From: Aestuariimicrobium ganziense
GTDB taxonomy: Bacteria > Actinomycetota > Actinomycetes > Propionibacteriales > Propionibacteriaceae
Direction of reading: 5' to 3'
DNA length: 64,000 nt
Assembly (NCBI RefSeq): GCF_015352975.1
Contig: NZ_JACYIZ010000001.1
Span: 558,001 to 622,000 of the forward strand
The notes below the pieces were generated by a model, which searched no databases, had not been told where the DNA came from, and saw only the letters and a list, made by a program, of their open reading frames with translations. A program made the position numbers and the translations under genes. Below, piece after piece: positions 1 through 8,498 of this stretch. The first letter of the stretch is position 1, and every line of letters starts with the position of its first letter.

Positions 1-21
1 CCTCCGCTTGGGAACAGCCAC
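1..21 (-). CDS. rpmF: 50S ribosomal protein L32, N-terminal fragment (runs off the left edge)
   Basis: Only the first seven codons are inside the window. They start with GTG and read (M)AVPKRR, the invariant beginning of ribosomal protein L32. A strong ribosome binding site (GAGGAGAA on the minus strand, 27-34) lies five to six bases before the GTG. The YceD-family gene ends 45 bp upstream on the same strand, which is the usual bacterial yceD-rpmF order. The cysteine pattern that would separate the zinc-binding from the zinc-free form of L32 lies outside the window. Confidence 0.85.
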
Positions 22-66
22 AGGTCTTCTCCTCAGGTCTTCTCCGGCGAGCCGGATTCGGGTACT

Positions 67-606
67 TCAGTTCTGGGTCACGTCGCGCAGCGCCGCCCAC
101 CGGGGGTCGATCTGCTCGTCGTGGGTGTGATCGGGATCGTCGTTGAGGTTGGCGCCGCACGCGACGCACAACCCCGCACAGTCATCCCGGCACACAGGGG
201 TGAACGGAAGTTCGAGCACCACGGCGTCACGGAGCAGCGGTTCGAGGTCGATCCGTTCGTCGACCACGAAGCTGGCGTCCTCCTCGGCGTCACGCCCGGG
301 GTGGTAGAACAGCTCCTGCATCTCCAGCGTGGCCTCATCAGCCAGCGGCCGCAGACAGCGAGCGCACTCCCCGGTCAGTTCGACCTCGGCGGTTCCGGAC
401 ACCCAGATCCCCTCGACCACCGATTCGAGCTTGACGCTCACGGCGATCTCGGAGCCCTCAGGCACCCCGATCATCTCGACGCCGAGCCCCGCGGGAGCAG
501 GGACGGTCCGATGGACCTCCTTCATCGTGCCCGCCCGCCTGCTCAGCTCATGGGTCTCGAGGACCAGGAGCGAGCGGGCGTCCGGATGCTTGGACGAGGA
601 CGTCAT
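67..606 (-). CDS. YceD family protein (DUF177)
   Basis: This 179-residue protein belongs to the YceD/DUF177 family, which sits before rpmF in most bacteria and is linked to 23S rRNA and ribosome metabolism; its biochemical role is not settled. The family signature is visible: a CARC pair near the middle and a C-terminal CRDDCAGLC-ACGANLN cluster of cysteines that probably binds metal. An ATG at 660 would add 18 residues. I chose the ATG at 606 because GAGGAGGG stands seven bases before it and the family normally starts close to this point. rpmF follows in the same direction. Confidence 0.9.
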   Translation of the reverse strand: MTSSSKHPDARSLLVLETHELSRRAGTMKEVHRTVPAPAGLGVEMIGVPEGSEIAVSVKLESVVEGIWVSGTAEVELTGECARCLRPLADEATLEMQELFYHPGRDAEEDASFVVDERIDLEPLLRDAVVLELPFTPVCRDDCAGLCVACGANLNDDPDHTHDEQIDPRWAALRDVTQN

Positions 607-703
607 GATGTGTCCCTCCTCGTTGCGCGCAGCACGACGCTGTCGATGACCGAGGAGCAACTCTACCGGTGGCGCTGGGTGAACCCAAATTGCCGGAGCA
701 CGC

Positions 704-1234
704 TCACAACAGAGAGTCGGGATCGGCGTCGGTGACCTCGAGGTCGACCATCAACTCCCCCGCCAGGTCTTCCAGCGCCTGGGTCAGATCGGCCAGTTCG
801 GCTCGGTCGACCACGGAGGCCTCGACCCTGGCCCGGAAGATGCTGCCCCCGGCCATCGGAGCTTCTTCGGTGGTGGTCTCGAGCCGTTCGATGTTGGCGC
901 CGCGGGCGGCCAGCGCCGAGGTCACGTCGGCGACGATCCCCAGACGGTCGTTGCCGACCAGGTCGAGGACGATCCGTCGCGCGGGCGGGGGTGCCTCGGT
1001 GGCACGTCCCGTGCGCAGGGTGACCTCGAGTCCCTCGAGCCCGCGCAGCGCCGCCACCAGGTCGTCGGCCTGGTCGTTGTCGACGCCGACCTCGACCAGA
1101 CCCGCGAACTGGCCGGCCAGGTGGGCGAGTTGGCTGCGTTCCCAGTTACCGGCGTGGGCAGAGACGACCTCGGCGACCGACTGGACCAGGCCGGGCCGGT
1201 CCTCGCCGATCAGGGTCAGTATCAGGTGCGCCAT
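704..1234 (-). CDS. double ACT-domain protein, GcvR-like regulator
   Basis: The 176-residue protein has two ACT domains in tandem, about residues 1-80 and 88-170. Each begins with a beta strand followed by a GxDRPG/GNDRLG turn (LIGEDRPGLV, LVGNDRLGIV). This layout matches the GcvR-like group, which in E. coli restrains the glycine cleavage regulator; small double-ACT proteins usually sense amino acids. No glycine cleavage gene is in the window, so the ligand and target are unknown. There is no Shine-Dalgarno site. A TAGGCT hexamer ends six bases before the ATG, suggesting its own leaderless promoter. Confidence 0.75.
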   Translation of the reverse strand: MAHLILTLIGEDRPGLVQSVAEVVSAHAGNWERSQLAHLAGQFAGLVEVGVDNDQADDLVAALRGLEGLEVTLRTGRATEAPPPARRIVLDLVGNDRLGIVADVTSALAARGANIERLETTTEEAPMAGGSIFRARVEASVVDRAELADLTQALEDLAGELMVDLEVTDADPDSLL

Positions 1235-1240
1235 GGGGGG

Positions 1241-1246
1241 AGCCTA
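1241..1246 (-). promoter_or_regulatory. -10 hexamer, leaderless promoter of the double-ACT gene
   Basis: TAGGCT on the minus strand, six bases before the ATG at 1234. The spacer is GC-only and holds no ribosome binding site. Confidence 0.5.
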
Positions 1247-1328
1247 CGCCGCCGGTCCGACCGCGGGCGAATGGAGTCGCGACCGGCGGTGGATGTGCAT
1301 GGCACCCCCTGTTGAGCAGGCTGGATGC

Positions 1329-1451
1329 ATGACAACAATGGATCTCATCAACGCAGTCGTCGTGGTGCTCGGCACCCTCATCGTGCTCGGTTGCGCGGCC
1401 GCCGGTTGGCTGGCCGACGGGTTCGACGGACGAGGCCCGCGCCAGGCCTGA
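1329..1451 (+). CDS. possible 40-residue membrane protein
   Basis: This short reading frame encodes 40 residues with one hydrophobic segment (about residues 6-28, rich in V, L and A) and a short charged tail (DGFDGRGPRQ). It fills the gap between the divergent double-ACT gene and the convergent coaD gene. No good ribosome binding site precedes the ATG, and I do not recognise a family. The membrane-like composition is the only support. Confidence 0.3.
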   Translation: MTTMDLINAVVVVLGTLIVLGCAAAGWLADGFDGRGPRQA

Positions 1452-1481
1452 GGCCCAAAGATGCAGGCCCCGGCCTCGTGC

Positions 1482-1964
1482 TCAGCCGCGCCGCTCGGCC
1501 ATCCGGCGCATCAGCGCCTCGTTGACCTCGGGCGGCAGGAAGGCCGAGACGTCTCCCCCGTAGGCCGCGATGTTGCGGATCAGGGTGGACGAGATCGTGC
1601 CGAACTCACGGCTGGCGGGCAGGAACACCGTCTCGACGTCACCGACGTGGTTGTTCATGTGGGCCTGCTGCAACTCGAACTCGAAGTCGGACGAGAACCG
1701 CAGACCCTTGACCACGATCTCAGCCCCGTGCTCGCGGCAGAAGTCGACCAGCAGCCCCTCGATCGGGGCCACGATGACACCCGGCAGGTCGGCGAAGGTG
1801 CGCCGGGCCAACGCGATCCGCTCGTCCTCTGAGAACACGTACTGCTTGGTGGTGTTGACCCCCACCGCGACCACCACTTCACCGAAGATCTCGGCCGCAC
1901 GCTGGATCACGTCGACGTGACCCAGGGTGATCGGGTCGAACGACCCGGGGCAGACCACCCTCAT
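1482..1964 (-). CDS. coaD: phosphopantetheine adenylyltransferase
   Basis: CoaD transfers AMP from ATP to 4'-phosphopantetheine, the penultimate step of coenzyme A synthesis, in the cytosol. The 160 residues match the usual length. Visible motifs are the nucleotidyltransferase signature GSFDPITLGH (residues 7-16, containing the xxGH motif), the substrate-binding KGLR near residue 86 and ISSTLIR near 125. The start codon overlaps the rsmD stop by four bases, so the two are probably translationally coupled in a recG-rsmD-coaD operon. Confidence 0.97.
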   Translation of the reverse strand: MRVVCPGSFDPITLGHVDVIQRAAEIFGEVVVAVGVNTTKQYVFSEDERIALARRTFADLPGVIVAPIEGLLVDFCREHGAEIVVKGLRFSSDFEFELQQAHMNNHVGDVETVFLPASREFGTISSTLIRNIAAYGGDVSAFLPPEVNEALMRRMAERRG

Positions 1965-2551
1965 TCCAACTCCTCTGCTCGGGCTGCGACCCAGTACACG
2001 GTGGTCTCACCGTACTTCCTGTGCCACTGCTCGTGGTGGTCGAACCGAGGTGGCACCGCACGGGTCGACCGTTCGATCACCACCACGCCGTCGCTGGCCA
2101 CCCAGCCGCCCGCGAACACCTGCTCGACGACCTTCTCGACCTCGTCGGTGCCCACCGGGTAGGGCGGGTCGAGCCACACCACGTCGAAGACCTGGTCGGG
2201 CTCGGTGGCCAGCAGCGACTGCACGCGGCGCTGCACCACCGTGGCACCCAACCTTGTGGCGCCCACGTTGGCCCGTGCCACCCGTGCGGCTCGTTCGTCG
2301 TGCTCGACCAACCAGACCGGTGACGCGCCGCGACTGGCGGCCTCCAGGCCGACCGCACCAGAACCCGCGTACAGGTCGAGGAAGGCGATGCCGGCCAAGT
2401 GCTGCTCGACCGCGGCATCGGCCGATCCGTTCCAACTGGCGAGCGCGGTGAAGAAGGCCTCCCGCACCCGGTCGGAGGTGGGCCGGGTGGCTTCACCCGC
2501 GGGCATCTGCAGCCGTCGCCCGCCGGCTCTACCGGCGACGATCCGGCTCAT
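1961..2551 (-). CDS. rsmD: 16S rRNA (guanine(966)-N(2))-methyltransferase
   Basis: RsmD methylates G966 of 16S rRNA with S-adenosylmethionine. The 196-residue protein shows the SAM-binding loop DLYAGSG (residues 59-65) and the catalytic DPPY motif of N2-guanine/N6-adenine methylases (128-131). The N-terminal RIVAG-GRRL and RPTSDRVREA segments are typical of the family. The gene overlaps recG upstream and coaD downstream by four bases each, so all three are probably read from one mRNA. Confidence 0.96.
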   Translation of the reverse strand: MSRIVAGRAGGRRLQMPAGEATRPTSDRVREAFFTALASWNGSADAAVEQHLAGIAFLDLYAGSGAVGLEAASRGASPVWLVEHDERAARVARANVGATRLGATVVQRRVQSLLATEPDQVFDVVWLDPPYPVGTDEVEKVVEQVFAGGWVASDGVVVIERSTRAVPPRFDHHEQWHRKYGETTVYWVAARAEELE

Positions 2552-4782
2552 GTGCGCTCCAGCCAGTCACCGGCGGCGAGCAGTTCGGTCTGGGTGACCA
2601 GGTCGGCCAGGAAGGGATTCTCACGGCGCGGGTCGTCGGCCACCAGGCGCTCGGCCACCTCGCGCGCATCGATGATGGTGTCGGCGTGCTCGAGCACCCG
2701 CAGCAGCCGAAGGGTCGAGCGGGTGCCGGCCTGCGAGGCACCGAGCACGTCGCCCTCGCGGCGGGCGTTCAGATCTGCCTCGGCGAGGACGAACCCGTCG
2801 CGGGTCGAGGCGACCGCCGCCAGGCGCTCCCGGGCCGGGCTGCCCTCCTCGGCGCCGGTGATCAGCAGGCACAGCCCGGGGTGGCTGCCTCGTCCGATTC
2901 GGCCGCGCAACTGGTGCAGTTGGCTGATGCCGAACCGGTCGGCGTCCATCACCACCATCACCGAGGCGTTGGGCACGTCGACGCCTACCTCGACGACGGT
3001 GGTCGAGACCAGCACATCGAGGTCACCCGAGGCGAAGGACGACATCACCTTGTCCTTCTCGTCGGTGGGCATCCGGCCGTGCAGCATGCCGATCCTCAGC
3101 CCGGCCAGCACACCGTTGCGAAGGTCGTCGTGCAGGTCTTCGACGCTGGTCAGTGGTCTGGTCGACGTCGACTCGGCCCCATCGACAAACAACACTGCGT
3201 CGGCGGTGTCGTCCATCACCGTGGACGAGATCGCGGGCGCCACCACGAAGGCCTGGCGGCCCTGCCCCACCTCTTCACGGATCCGCTGCCAGGCCCGGTC
3301 CAGCCACCCCGGATGGGCCTCGACGTCGACCACCGTGGTCTGCACATCGGCTCGTCCAGCCGGGATCTCGGTCAGGGTGCTGGTCTCGAGGTCGCCGAAG
3401 ACCGTCATCGCCACCGACCGTGGGATCGGGGTGGCGGTCATCACCAGCACGTGCGGACGAAGCCTGCCGGCCTCGTTGAGCCGAGCACGCTGCTCGACCC
3501 CGAACCGGTGCTGCTCGTCGACCACCACCAGACCGAGCGAGGCGAACTCGACCGCGTCGGAGAGCAGGGCGTGGGTGCCGACGATGATGCCGGCCTGCCC
3601 GTTGGCGGCCTTGGCCAAGGTGTCGCGCCGGACCGCCGCCGGCAGCGAGCCCGACAGCAGGACGACCTCGGTGGCCTGCTCGGGAGCACCCAGCACCTGG
3701 CCGGCGGCGAGGTCGCCCAGCAGGCGGCGCAGGGTGTCGGCGTGCTGGGCGGCGAGCACCTCGGTGGGGGCCAGCAGCACGGCCTGGTGGCCCGAGTCGA
3801 CCACGCGCAGCATCGCCCGCAGCGCGACCAGGGTCTTGCCCGAGCCGACCTCACCCTGCAGCAGTCGCTGCATCGGCTTGTCGCGGGACAGTTCGGCGTC
3901 GATCTCGGCACCGACCTGGCGCTGCCCACGGGTCAGGGTGAAGGGCAGGGTGTCGTCGAACGCGTCGAGCAGACCACCGACCGCCCCAGGCATCGGGGCG
4001 GCCAAGTGGTGGGACTGGTCGAGCCGGCGGTAGGCCATGGTGAGTTGCAGGGCGAGGGCCTCGTCGAAGCGCAGTCGCTCAGCACCCCGCTCGGTCTGGT
4101 CGAGGGTCTCCCCCGCATGGACGAACGCGAACGCCTCCTCCAGGGTGGGCAGGCCCCTCTGCTCGCGCACCCAGTCGGGCAGCGGCTCGTCCAGCCCGCT
4201 GAGGTGCTCGCGGACGATCTCGGCCGAGGCGGAGATCGTCCACGTGGGAAGGGCCGAACTCGACGGGTAGAGCCCGACCAGGCCTGATCGCGAGACCGCC
4301 GAGGCCAGGGTGACCCGCTCGGCGCTGCCGACCACGGTGCCGTGGCGGTCGATCATCACGAAGTTGGGGTGGGTGAGCTGGAAGCGGTCGCGGAAGGTGC
4401 CGACCCGTCCGACGAAGATGCCCTGCACCCCTTTGGTGAGTTGCTTCTCGAAGAAGTCGGGCATCCAGTGCTTGGGGGCGAAGAAGGTGACGTCGACCTC
4501 GTTGCGACCGTCGGTGAGCACTGCCTCGACCCGCGCTCGTTGGCTGGTCACCTTCTTCACGTTGCGCACCCGGGCGAGCAGGGCGACGTCCTCACCGTCC
4601 TGCAGTCGTGACAGGTCAGAGCTCTCCTCGGTGCCGCGCAGGTAGCGCCGGGGCAGGTGACGCATCAGGTCGCCGGTGGTGCGCAGCCGCAGCTTGGCCA
4701 TCGCCTTGGCGGTCTTGTCGCCGAGCACCGACGACAGGGGCGCGTTGAGGCGCGCGAACGTGTCGGTCTGCCAACGCACCAT
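2548..4782 (-). CDS. recG: ATP-dependent DNA helicase RecG
   Basis: RecG remodels stalled replication forks and branch-migrates Holliday junctions. The 744-residue protein has the N-terminal wedge/OB region (about 55-160), Walker A GEVGSGKT (310-317), a DEQH box followed by RFGVEQR, the TATPIPR motif, and the C-terminal QLRGRIGRG helicase motif VI. Length and order are normal. No Shine-Dalgarno site is present. TAGGGT ends six bases before the ATG, so recG probably begins a leaderless message that continues into rsmD and coaD. Confidence 0.97.
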   Translation of the reverse strand: MVRWQTDTFARLNAPLSSVLGDKTAKAMAKLRLRTTGDLMRHLPRRYLRGTEESSDLSRLQDGEDVALLARVRNVKKVTSQRARVEAVLTDGRNEVDVTFFAPKHWMPDFFEKQLTKGVQGIFVGRVGTFRDRFQLTHPNFVMIDRHGTVVGSAERVTLASAVSRSGLVGLYPSSSALPTWTISASAEIVREHLSGLDEPLPDWVREQRGLPTLEEAFAFVHAGETLDQTERGAERLRFDEALALQLTMAYRRLDQSHHLAAPMPGAVGGLLDAFDDTLPFTLTRGQRQVGAEIDAELSRDKPMQRLLQGEVGSGKTLVALRAMLRVVDSGHQAVLLAPTEVLAAQHADTLRRLLGDLAAGQVLGAPEQATEVVLLSGSLPAAVRRDTLAKAANGQAGIIVGTHALLSDAVEFASLGLVVVDEQHRFGVEQRARLNEAGRLRPHVLVMTATPIPRSVAMTVFGDLETSTLTEIPAGRADVQTTVVDVEAHPGWLDRAWQRIREEVGQGRQAFVVAPAISSTVMDDTADAVLFVDGAESTSTRPLTSVEDLHDDLRNGVLAGLRIGMLHGRMPTDEKDKVMSSFASGDLDVLVSTTVVEVGVDVPNASVMVVMDADRFGISQLHQLRGRIGRGSHPGLCLLITGAEEGSPARERLAAVASTRDGFVLAEADLNARREGDVLGASQAGTRSTLRLLRVLEHADTIIDAREVAERLVADDPRRENPFLADLVTQTELLAAGDWLERT

Positions 4783-4788
4783 GGTGCG

Positions 4789-4794
4789 ACCCTA
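4789..4794 (-). promoter_or_regulatory. -10 hexamer, leaderless promoter of recG
   Basis: TAGGGT on the minus strand, six bases before the recG ATG, with no ribosome binding site between them. It would drive recG-rsmD-coaD. Confidence 0.5.
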
Positions 4795-4835
4795 CTGGCA
4801 GCGGCCGACGATCCGGATGAGACGAGGACGGCCGC

Positions 4836-5303
4836 TCAGTTCGAGCGGGCCAGTTCCTCGATCCGAGCCAGTGCGTGGGGCTTGTTGTGGAATCGCCGAT
4901 AGCTCCAGATCACCAAGCTCCACGCGATCAGCCCTGACACGGCGAAGGTCGCGCCCGGGGTCCGGCCGCCGATCAGCCACCAGCGTTCGTGCACCGGCCA
5001 CCACGACGGCACATCCGGCTGCAGGAACCAGTAGACCCCAAGTGCCACCAGGCCGGTCGCCATCAGGCAGGTGCCGATGATCCGTGGCCAGGTCTGCACG
5101 CTCTCGGCCGCACCCCACATCGCCTTGAGCTCGATCGGACGAAGCCGCTTCTCGGCCCACGCGTAGCGCTGCGACAGGATGGTCATGCCGGCGAAGATCA
5201 TCAGCAGGCCGGGGCCGGGCAACACCAGGGCCGCTATGCCGGCGACCAACAACACCCAGCCGAGGATCGTCAGGGCCACGTGGCGCACGTGGCGGGTCAC
5301 CAC
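4836..5303 (-). CDS. PGPGW-type membrane protein (TIGR02611-like)
   Basis: The 155-residue protein has a long N-terminal hydrophobic hairpin (about 8-43) with the PGPG turn that defines the putative transmembrane PGPGW family. Two further hydrophobic stretches lie near 75-92 and 118-136. Charged segments (AEKRLRP; RRFHNKPHALAR) lie between and after them, so both ends are probably cytoplasmic. The function is not known. The start is GTG-GTG. The gene lies 53 bp upstream of recG in the same direction but need not share its promoter. Confidence 0.75.
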   Translation of the reverse strand: MVTRHVRHVALTILGWVLLVAGIAALVLPGPGLLMIFAGMTILSQRYAWAEKRLRPIELKAMWGAAESVQTWPRIIGTCLMATGLVALGVYWFLQPDVPSWWPVHERWWLIGGRTPGATFAVSGLIAWSLVIWSYRRFHNKPHALARIEELARSN

Positions 5304-5417
5304 AGCGCGCTCACCAGTCGGGCGTCGTTGCTCACGCTCGCCATGGTATTGGGTGGCTGGTCACCGAACACCGACCCGCTGCGCCGCTCGCTCACCTGCC
5401 ACGCAAGGATGGCATCC

Positions 5418-6296
5418 ATGAAGACACGCACACTGGGACCCTTCACCGTCTCTGCCATCGGCCTGGGCTGCATGCCGATGTCGATGGGCGCCAACGTGAA
5501 GCCGAGCCCCGAACAGGCTGAGGCCACCGTCCATGCCGCCCTGGACGCGGGGGTGACCTTCCTCGACACGGCCGACATCTACGCCCCGAGCTGGGACACC
5601 ATGGGCCACAACGAGCGCATCGTGGCCAAGGCGCTGAAGAGCTGGTCGGGCGACGCCTCGACGATCACGGTGGCCACCAAGGGTGGCATCACCCGCGGTG
5701 AGGGCGAGACCTGGGGCCGCGACGGATCGCCGGAGTACCTGCGCCGCGCGCTCGAGGCGTCGTTGACCGCCCTCGAGCGTGACGTCATCGACCTCTACCA
5801 GTGGCACCGCCCCGACCGGTCGCTGCCCTACGGCCAGGTGGTCGAGGTGTTCAAGGGCTTCCAGGACGAGGGGCTGGTCAAGGCTGTCGGCATCAGCAAC
5901 GCCAACGTCGAGGAGATCCAGGTCGCGATCGACGTGCTCGGTCCCGGTGGACTGGTGTCGGTGCAGAACGAGTTCTCACCGAAGTTCCGTTCCAGCCGTG
6001 GCGAGTTGGAGTTCTGCGGCGAGAACGGGGTGGTCTTCCTGCCGTGGAGCCCGCTGGGAGGCACCGGCGCCGGCAGCCAGGAAGTCGGCCTCACCTACCC
6101 CGCCTTCACCGAGATCGGACGCCGCCGCGGCGTCAGCCCCTACCAGGTGGTGCTGGCCTGGGAGCTCAGCCTGGGCGAACACGTGATCCCGATTCCCGGG
6201 GCGTCTCGTCCCGAGTCGATCACCGACTCGGCCAAGGCCGCCGACCTGGAGCTGACCGCCGAGGAGTTGGACGAGATCGAGGCCCAGTTCAACTGA
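5418..6296 (+). CDS. aldo/keto reductase
   Basis: This 292-residue NADPH-dependent oxidoreductase has the (beta/alpha)8 aldo/keto reductase pattern. The expected catalytic tetrad is visible: Asp and Tyr in FLDTADIY, Lys in ATKGG and His in YQWHRPD. A GASRPE cofactor-binding segment lies near the C-terminus. The substrate cannot be read from sequence. I chose the ATG at 5418 because AAGGA sits eight bases upstream; the in-frame ATG at 5409 lies inside that site. It converges on rpmB across a perfect hairpin. Confidence 0.92.
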   Translation: MKTRTLGPFTVSAIGLGCMPMSMGANVKPSPEQAEATVHAALDAGVTFLDTADIYAPSWDTMGHNERIVAKALKSWSGDASTITVATKGGITRGEGETWGRDGSPEYLRRALEASLTALERDVIDLYQWHRPDRSLPYGQVVEVFKGFQDEGLVKAVGISNANVEEIQVAIDVLGPGGLVSVQNEFSPKFRSSRGELEFCGENGVVFLPWSPLGGTGAGSQEVGLTYPAFTEIGRRRGVSPYQVVLAWELSLGEHVIPIPGASRPESITDSAKAADLELTAEELDEIEAQFN

Positions 6297-6332
6297 ACCG
6301 ATCGTGCCCGACCCGATCGTGGGCGAAATGAG

Positions 6333-6360
6333 CGAAGGACCCGCCGCGGCGGGTCCTTCG
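6333..6360. terminator. bidirectional hairpin terminator between aldo/keto reductase and rpmB
   Basis: A perfect 13-bp inverted repeat (CGAAGGACCCGCC and its complement) with a 2-base centre lies between two convergent genes, with stop codons 37 bp and 18 bp away. The flanking T-runs are weak, as is usual at high G+C. Confidence 0.75.
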
Positions 6361-6377
6361 TTCGTTGTCAGCTGGGG

Positions 6378-6563
6378 TCAGCGGGTGACCTTGCCGGCCT
6401 TGATGCACGAGGTGCAGACGTTCATCCGCTTGGGGGCACCGTTGACCAGGGCGCGCACGCGCTGGATGTTGGGGGTCCACTGACGCTTGGTCTTCTTCTT
6501 CGACCACGGCACGTTGTGGCCGAAGCCGGGACGCTTGGCGCAGACGTCGCACACGGCAGCCAT
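6378..6563 (-). CDS. rpmB: 50S ribosomal protein L28, zinc-binding form
   Basis: The 61-residue protein begins MAAVCDVC and ends with CTSCIKAGKVTR. The CxxC pairs at residues 5/8 and 50/53 mark it as the C+ (zinc-ribbon) form of L28. Many actinobacteria also keep a zinc-free paralogue under Zur control; none is in this window. AAGGAG lies seven bases before the ATG. The gene stands alone, with a promoter-like sequence about 95 bases upstream and a hairpin downstream. Confidence 0.95.
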   Translation of the reverse strand: MAAVCDVCAKRPGFGHNVPWSKKKTKRQWTPNIQRVRALVNGAPKRMNVCTSCIKAGKVTR

Positions 6564-6657
6564 GGGAGTCTCCTTGCAGATTCTTCGAGCCACCGGTGGT
6601 GGCAGTGTTCTTGGTTCGGGGCTGCGGGGACGAGTGTCCGCGCACAGCAACCTGTCG

Positions 6658-6687
6658 ATCGTACCCGCTGGGGCCGCCGGTGACCAA
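6658..6687 (-). promoter_or_regulatory. likely rpmB promoter
   Basis: On the minus strand TTGGTC (6682-6687) and TACGAT (6658-6663) are separated by 18 bases, close to a housekeeping-sigma promoter. The resulting leader of roughly 85 bases ends in the rpmB ribosome binding site. Confidence 0.45.
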
Positions 6688-6751
6688 ACCCGGGGTGGCC
6701 TGGTGCTGGCTCCGGGACGCTCACCCCTTGCTCCCCACCCCAGGGCGCGTG

Positions 6752-6779
6752 CGGGGGGTGCAGGGGGCCCTCCCCCGCT
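6752..6779 (-). repeat. G/C-rich hairpin element after RNase J (copy 1)
   Basis: A 28-base element of G-runs and C-runs around GTGCA, able to fold as GCGGGGG against CCCCCGC. It lies just after the RNase J stop codon. An almost identical element (one difference over about 26 bases) lies after fabG at 60245-60270. It may act as a terminator or a dispersed repeat. Confidence 0.6.
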
Positions 6780-6785
6780 GATGAC

Positions 6786-8468
6786 TCAGATCGCGACCAC
6801 CACGGGAATGATCATCGGGCGACGGCGGTAGGTCTGCGAGACCCATCGTCCGACCAGGCGCCGAATCATCTGCTGCAACTGGTGCACGTCGTCGACGCCG
6901 TCGGCAAGCGCCTTCTCGAGGTCGCGGCGCACCTCGTCGGTGATCCGGGCGAAGGCTTCCTCGTCGGCGAAGCCGCGGGCGGTGATGTCGGGGCCGCTGA
7001 CCAGGGTCGAGTCGTGCAGGTTGACTGCCGCCACCACCGAGATGAAGCCCTCCTCGCCGAGGATCTTGCGGTCGGTGAGCTCGGATTCGGAGATGTCGCC
7101 GACCACCGACCCGTCGACGAAGATGTAGGAGGCATCGATCTTGCCGACCACCTTGGCGCGGCCACCGGCCAGGTCGACCACTCCCCCGTCCTCGGTGATC
7201 ACCACGTTCTGCGCAGGCACGCCTGACTTGATCGCCAGGGCACCGTTGGCGACCAGGTGGCGCACCTCGCCGTGCACCGGCATCACGTTGCGGGGACGGA
7301 TGATGTTGTAGCAGTAGAGCAACTCCCCGGCCGCGGCATGGCCCGACACGTGCACCAGCGCGTTGCCCTTGTGGACGACGTTGGCGCCCAGCCGGGTGAG
7401 GCCGTTGATCACCCTGTAGACCGAGTTCTCGTTGCCGGGAATCAGCGAGCTGGCCAGCAGCACGGTGTCACCGGGACCGATCTGCACGACCGGGTGCTCA
7501 CGGTTGGCGATCCGCGACAGCGCCGACAGTGGTTCACCCTGCGAGCCGGTGGAGATGATCACCACCTTGTCGTCGGGCAGGTGTTCCAGGTCCTTCATCT
7601 CGGCCAGGGTGTTCTCGGGCACCCTCAGGTAGCCCAGGTCGCGGGCCACACCCATGTTGCGCAGCATCGATCGTCCGACATAGACCACCTTGCGGTCGTG
7701 CTGCACGGCGAGGTCGAGCACCTGCTGCACCCGGTGCACGTGGCTGGCGAAGCAGGCCACGATCAGCTTCTGTCGCGAGGTGGCGAACACCCGCTCGAGC
7801 GCCGGTTCGATCTCGCGCTCGCTCGGCACGAAGCCGGGCACCTCGGCATTGGTCGAGTCGACCATGAACAGGTCGACACCTTCTTCACCGAGCCGGGCGA
7901 AGGCGCGCAGGTCGGTGATCCGGCCATCCAGCGGCAACTGGTCCATCTTGAAGTCACCGGTGTGCAGCACCGACCCGGCGCGGGTGCGCACCATGACGCC
8001 CATCGCGTCAGGGATCGAGTGGTTGACCGCCACGAACTCCAGGTCGAACTCGCCAACCCGCTGGCGCTGGCCCTCACTGACCTCGCGCAGCACCACGTTG
8101 CGAATGCGGTGCTCCCGCAACTTCTCGCTGAGCAGGGCCAGGGTGAGCTTCGAGCCGTAGACCGGGATGTCGTTGCGCCGGCGCAGCAGGTAGGGCACTG
8201 CCCCGATGTGGTCCTCGTGGCCGTGGGTCAGCACGAGCGCCTGCACGTCGTCCAGTCGATCGGTGATCGCGTCCAGGCCGGGCAGGATCAGGTCGACACC
8301 CGGGTGGTCGTCCTCGGGGAACAGCACACCGGCGTCGATGAACAGCAGTTGGCCGTTGACCTCGAGGCTGGCCATGTTGCGCCCGACGTCGCCGAGACCG
8401 CCCAGCGGAATGACGCGGAGCGTGTCGGGGGCGAGACGGGGCGGGGTCTTCAGTCCAGTGACGGGCAC
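6786..8468 (-). CDS. rnj: ribonuclease J
   Basis: RNase J is a metallo-beta-lactamase/beta-CASP nuclease with 5'-3' exo- and endoribonuclease activity in mRNA decay and rRNA maturation. The 560-residue protein carries the zinc motif HGHEDH (82-87), a second-site HTGDFKMD segment, the beta-CASP STGSQGEPL segment and the C-terminal SGHA motif. There is no ribosome binding site before the GTG. TAGGGT ends six bases upstream, so the mRNA is probably leaderless. In many actinobacteria this gene follows dapA; here dapB lies about 2 kb upstream and no dapA is present. Confidence 0.95.
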   Translation of the reverse strand: MPVTGLKTPPRLAPDTLRVIPLGGLGDVGRNMASLEVNGQLLFIDAGVLFPEDDHPGVDLILPGLDAITDRLDDVQALVLTHGHEDHIGAVPYLLRRRNDIPVYGSKLTLALLSEKLREHRIRNVVLREVSEGQRQRVGEFDLEFVAVNHSIPDAMGVMVRTRAGSVLHTGDFKMDQLPLDGRITDLRAFARLGEEGVDLFMVDSTNAEVPGFVPSEREIEPALERVFATSRQKLIVACFASHVHRVQQVLDLAVQHDRKVVYVGRSMLRNMGVARDLGYLRVPENTLAEMKDLEHLPDDKVVIISTGSQGEPLSALSRIANREHPVVQIGPGDTVLLASSLIPGNENSVYRVINGLTRLGANVVHKGNALVHVSGHAAAGELLYCYNIIRPRNVMPVHGEVRHLVANGALAIKSGVPAQNVVITEDGGVVDLAGGRAKVVGKIDASYIFVDGSVVGDISESELTDRKILGEEGFISVVAAVNLHDSTLVSGPDITARGFADEEAFARITDEVRRDLEKALADGVDDVHQLQQMIRRLVGRWVSQTYRRRPMIIPVVVAI

Positions 8469-8474
8469 GGCCCC

Positions 8475-8480
8475 ACCCTA
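8475..8480 (-). promoter_or_regulatory. -10 hexamer, leaderless promoter of RNase J
   Basis: TAGGGT on the minus strand, six bases (all G or C) before the GTG start at 8468. Confidence 0.5.
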
Positions 8481-8498
8481 GTGGAGCCCACCGACAGG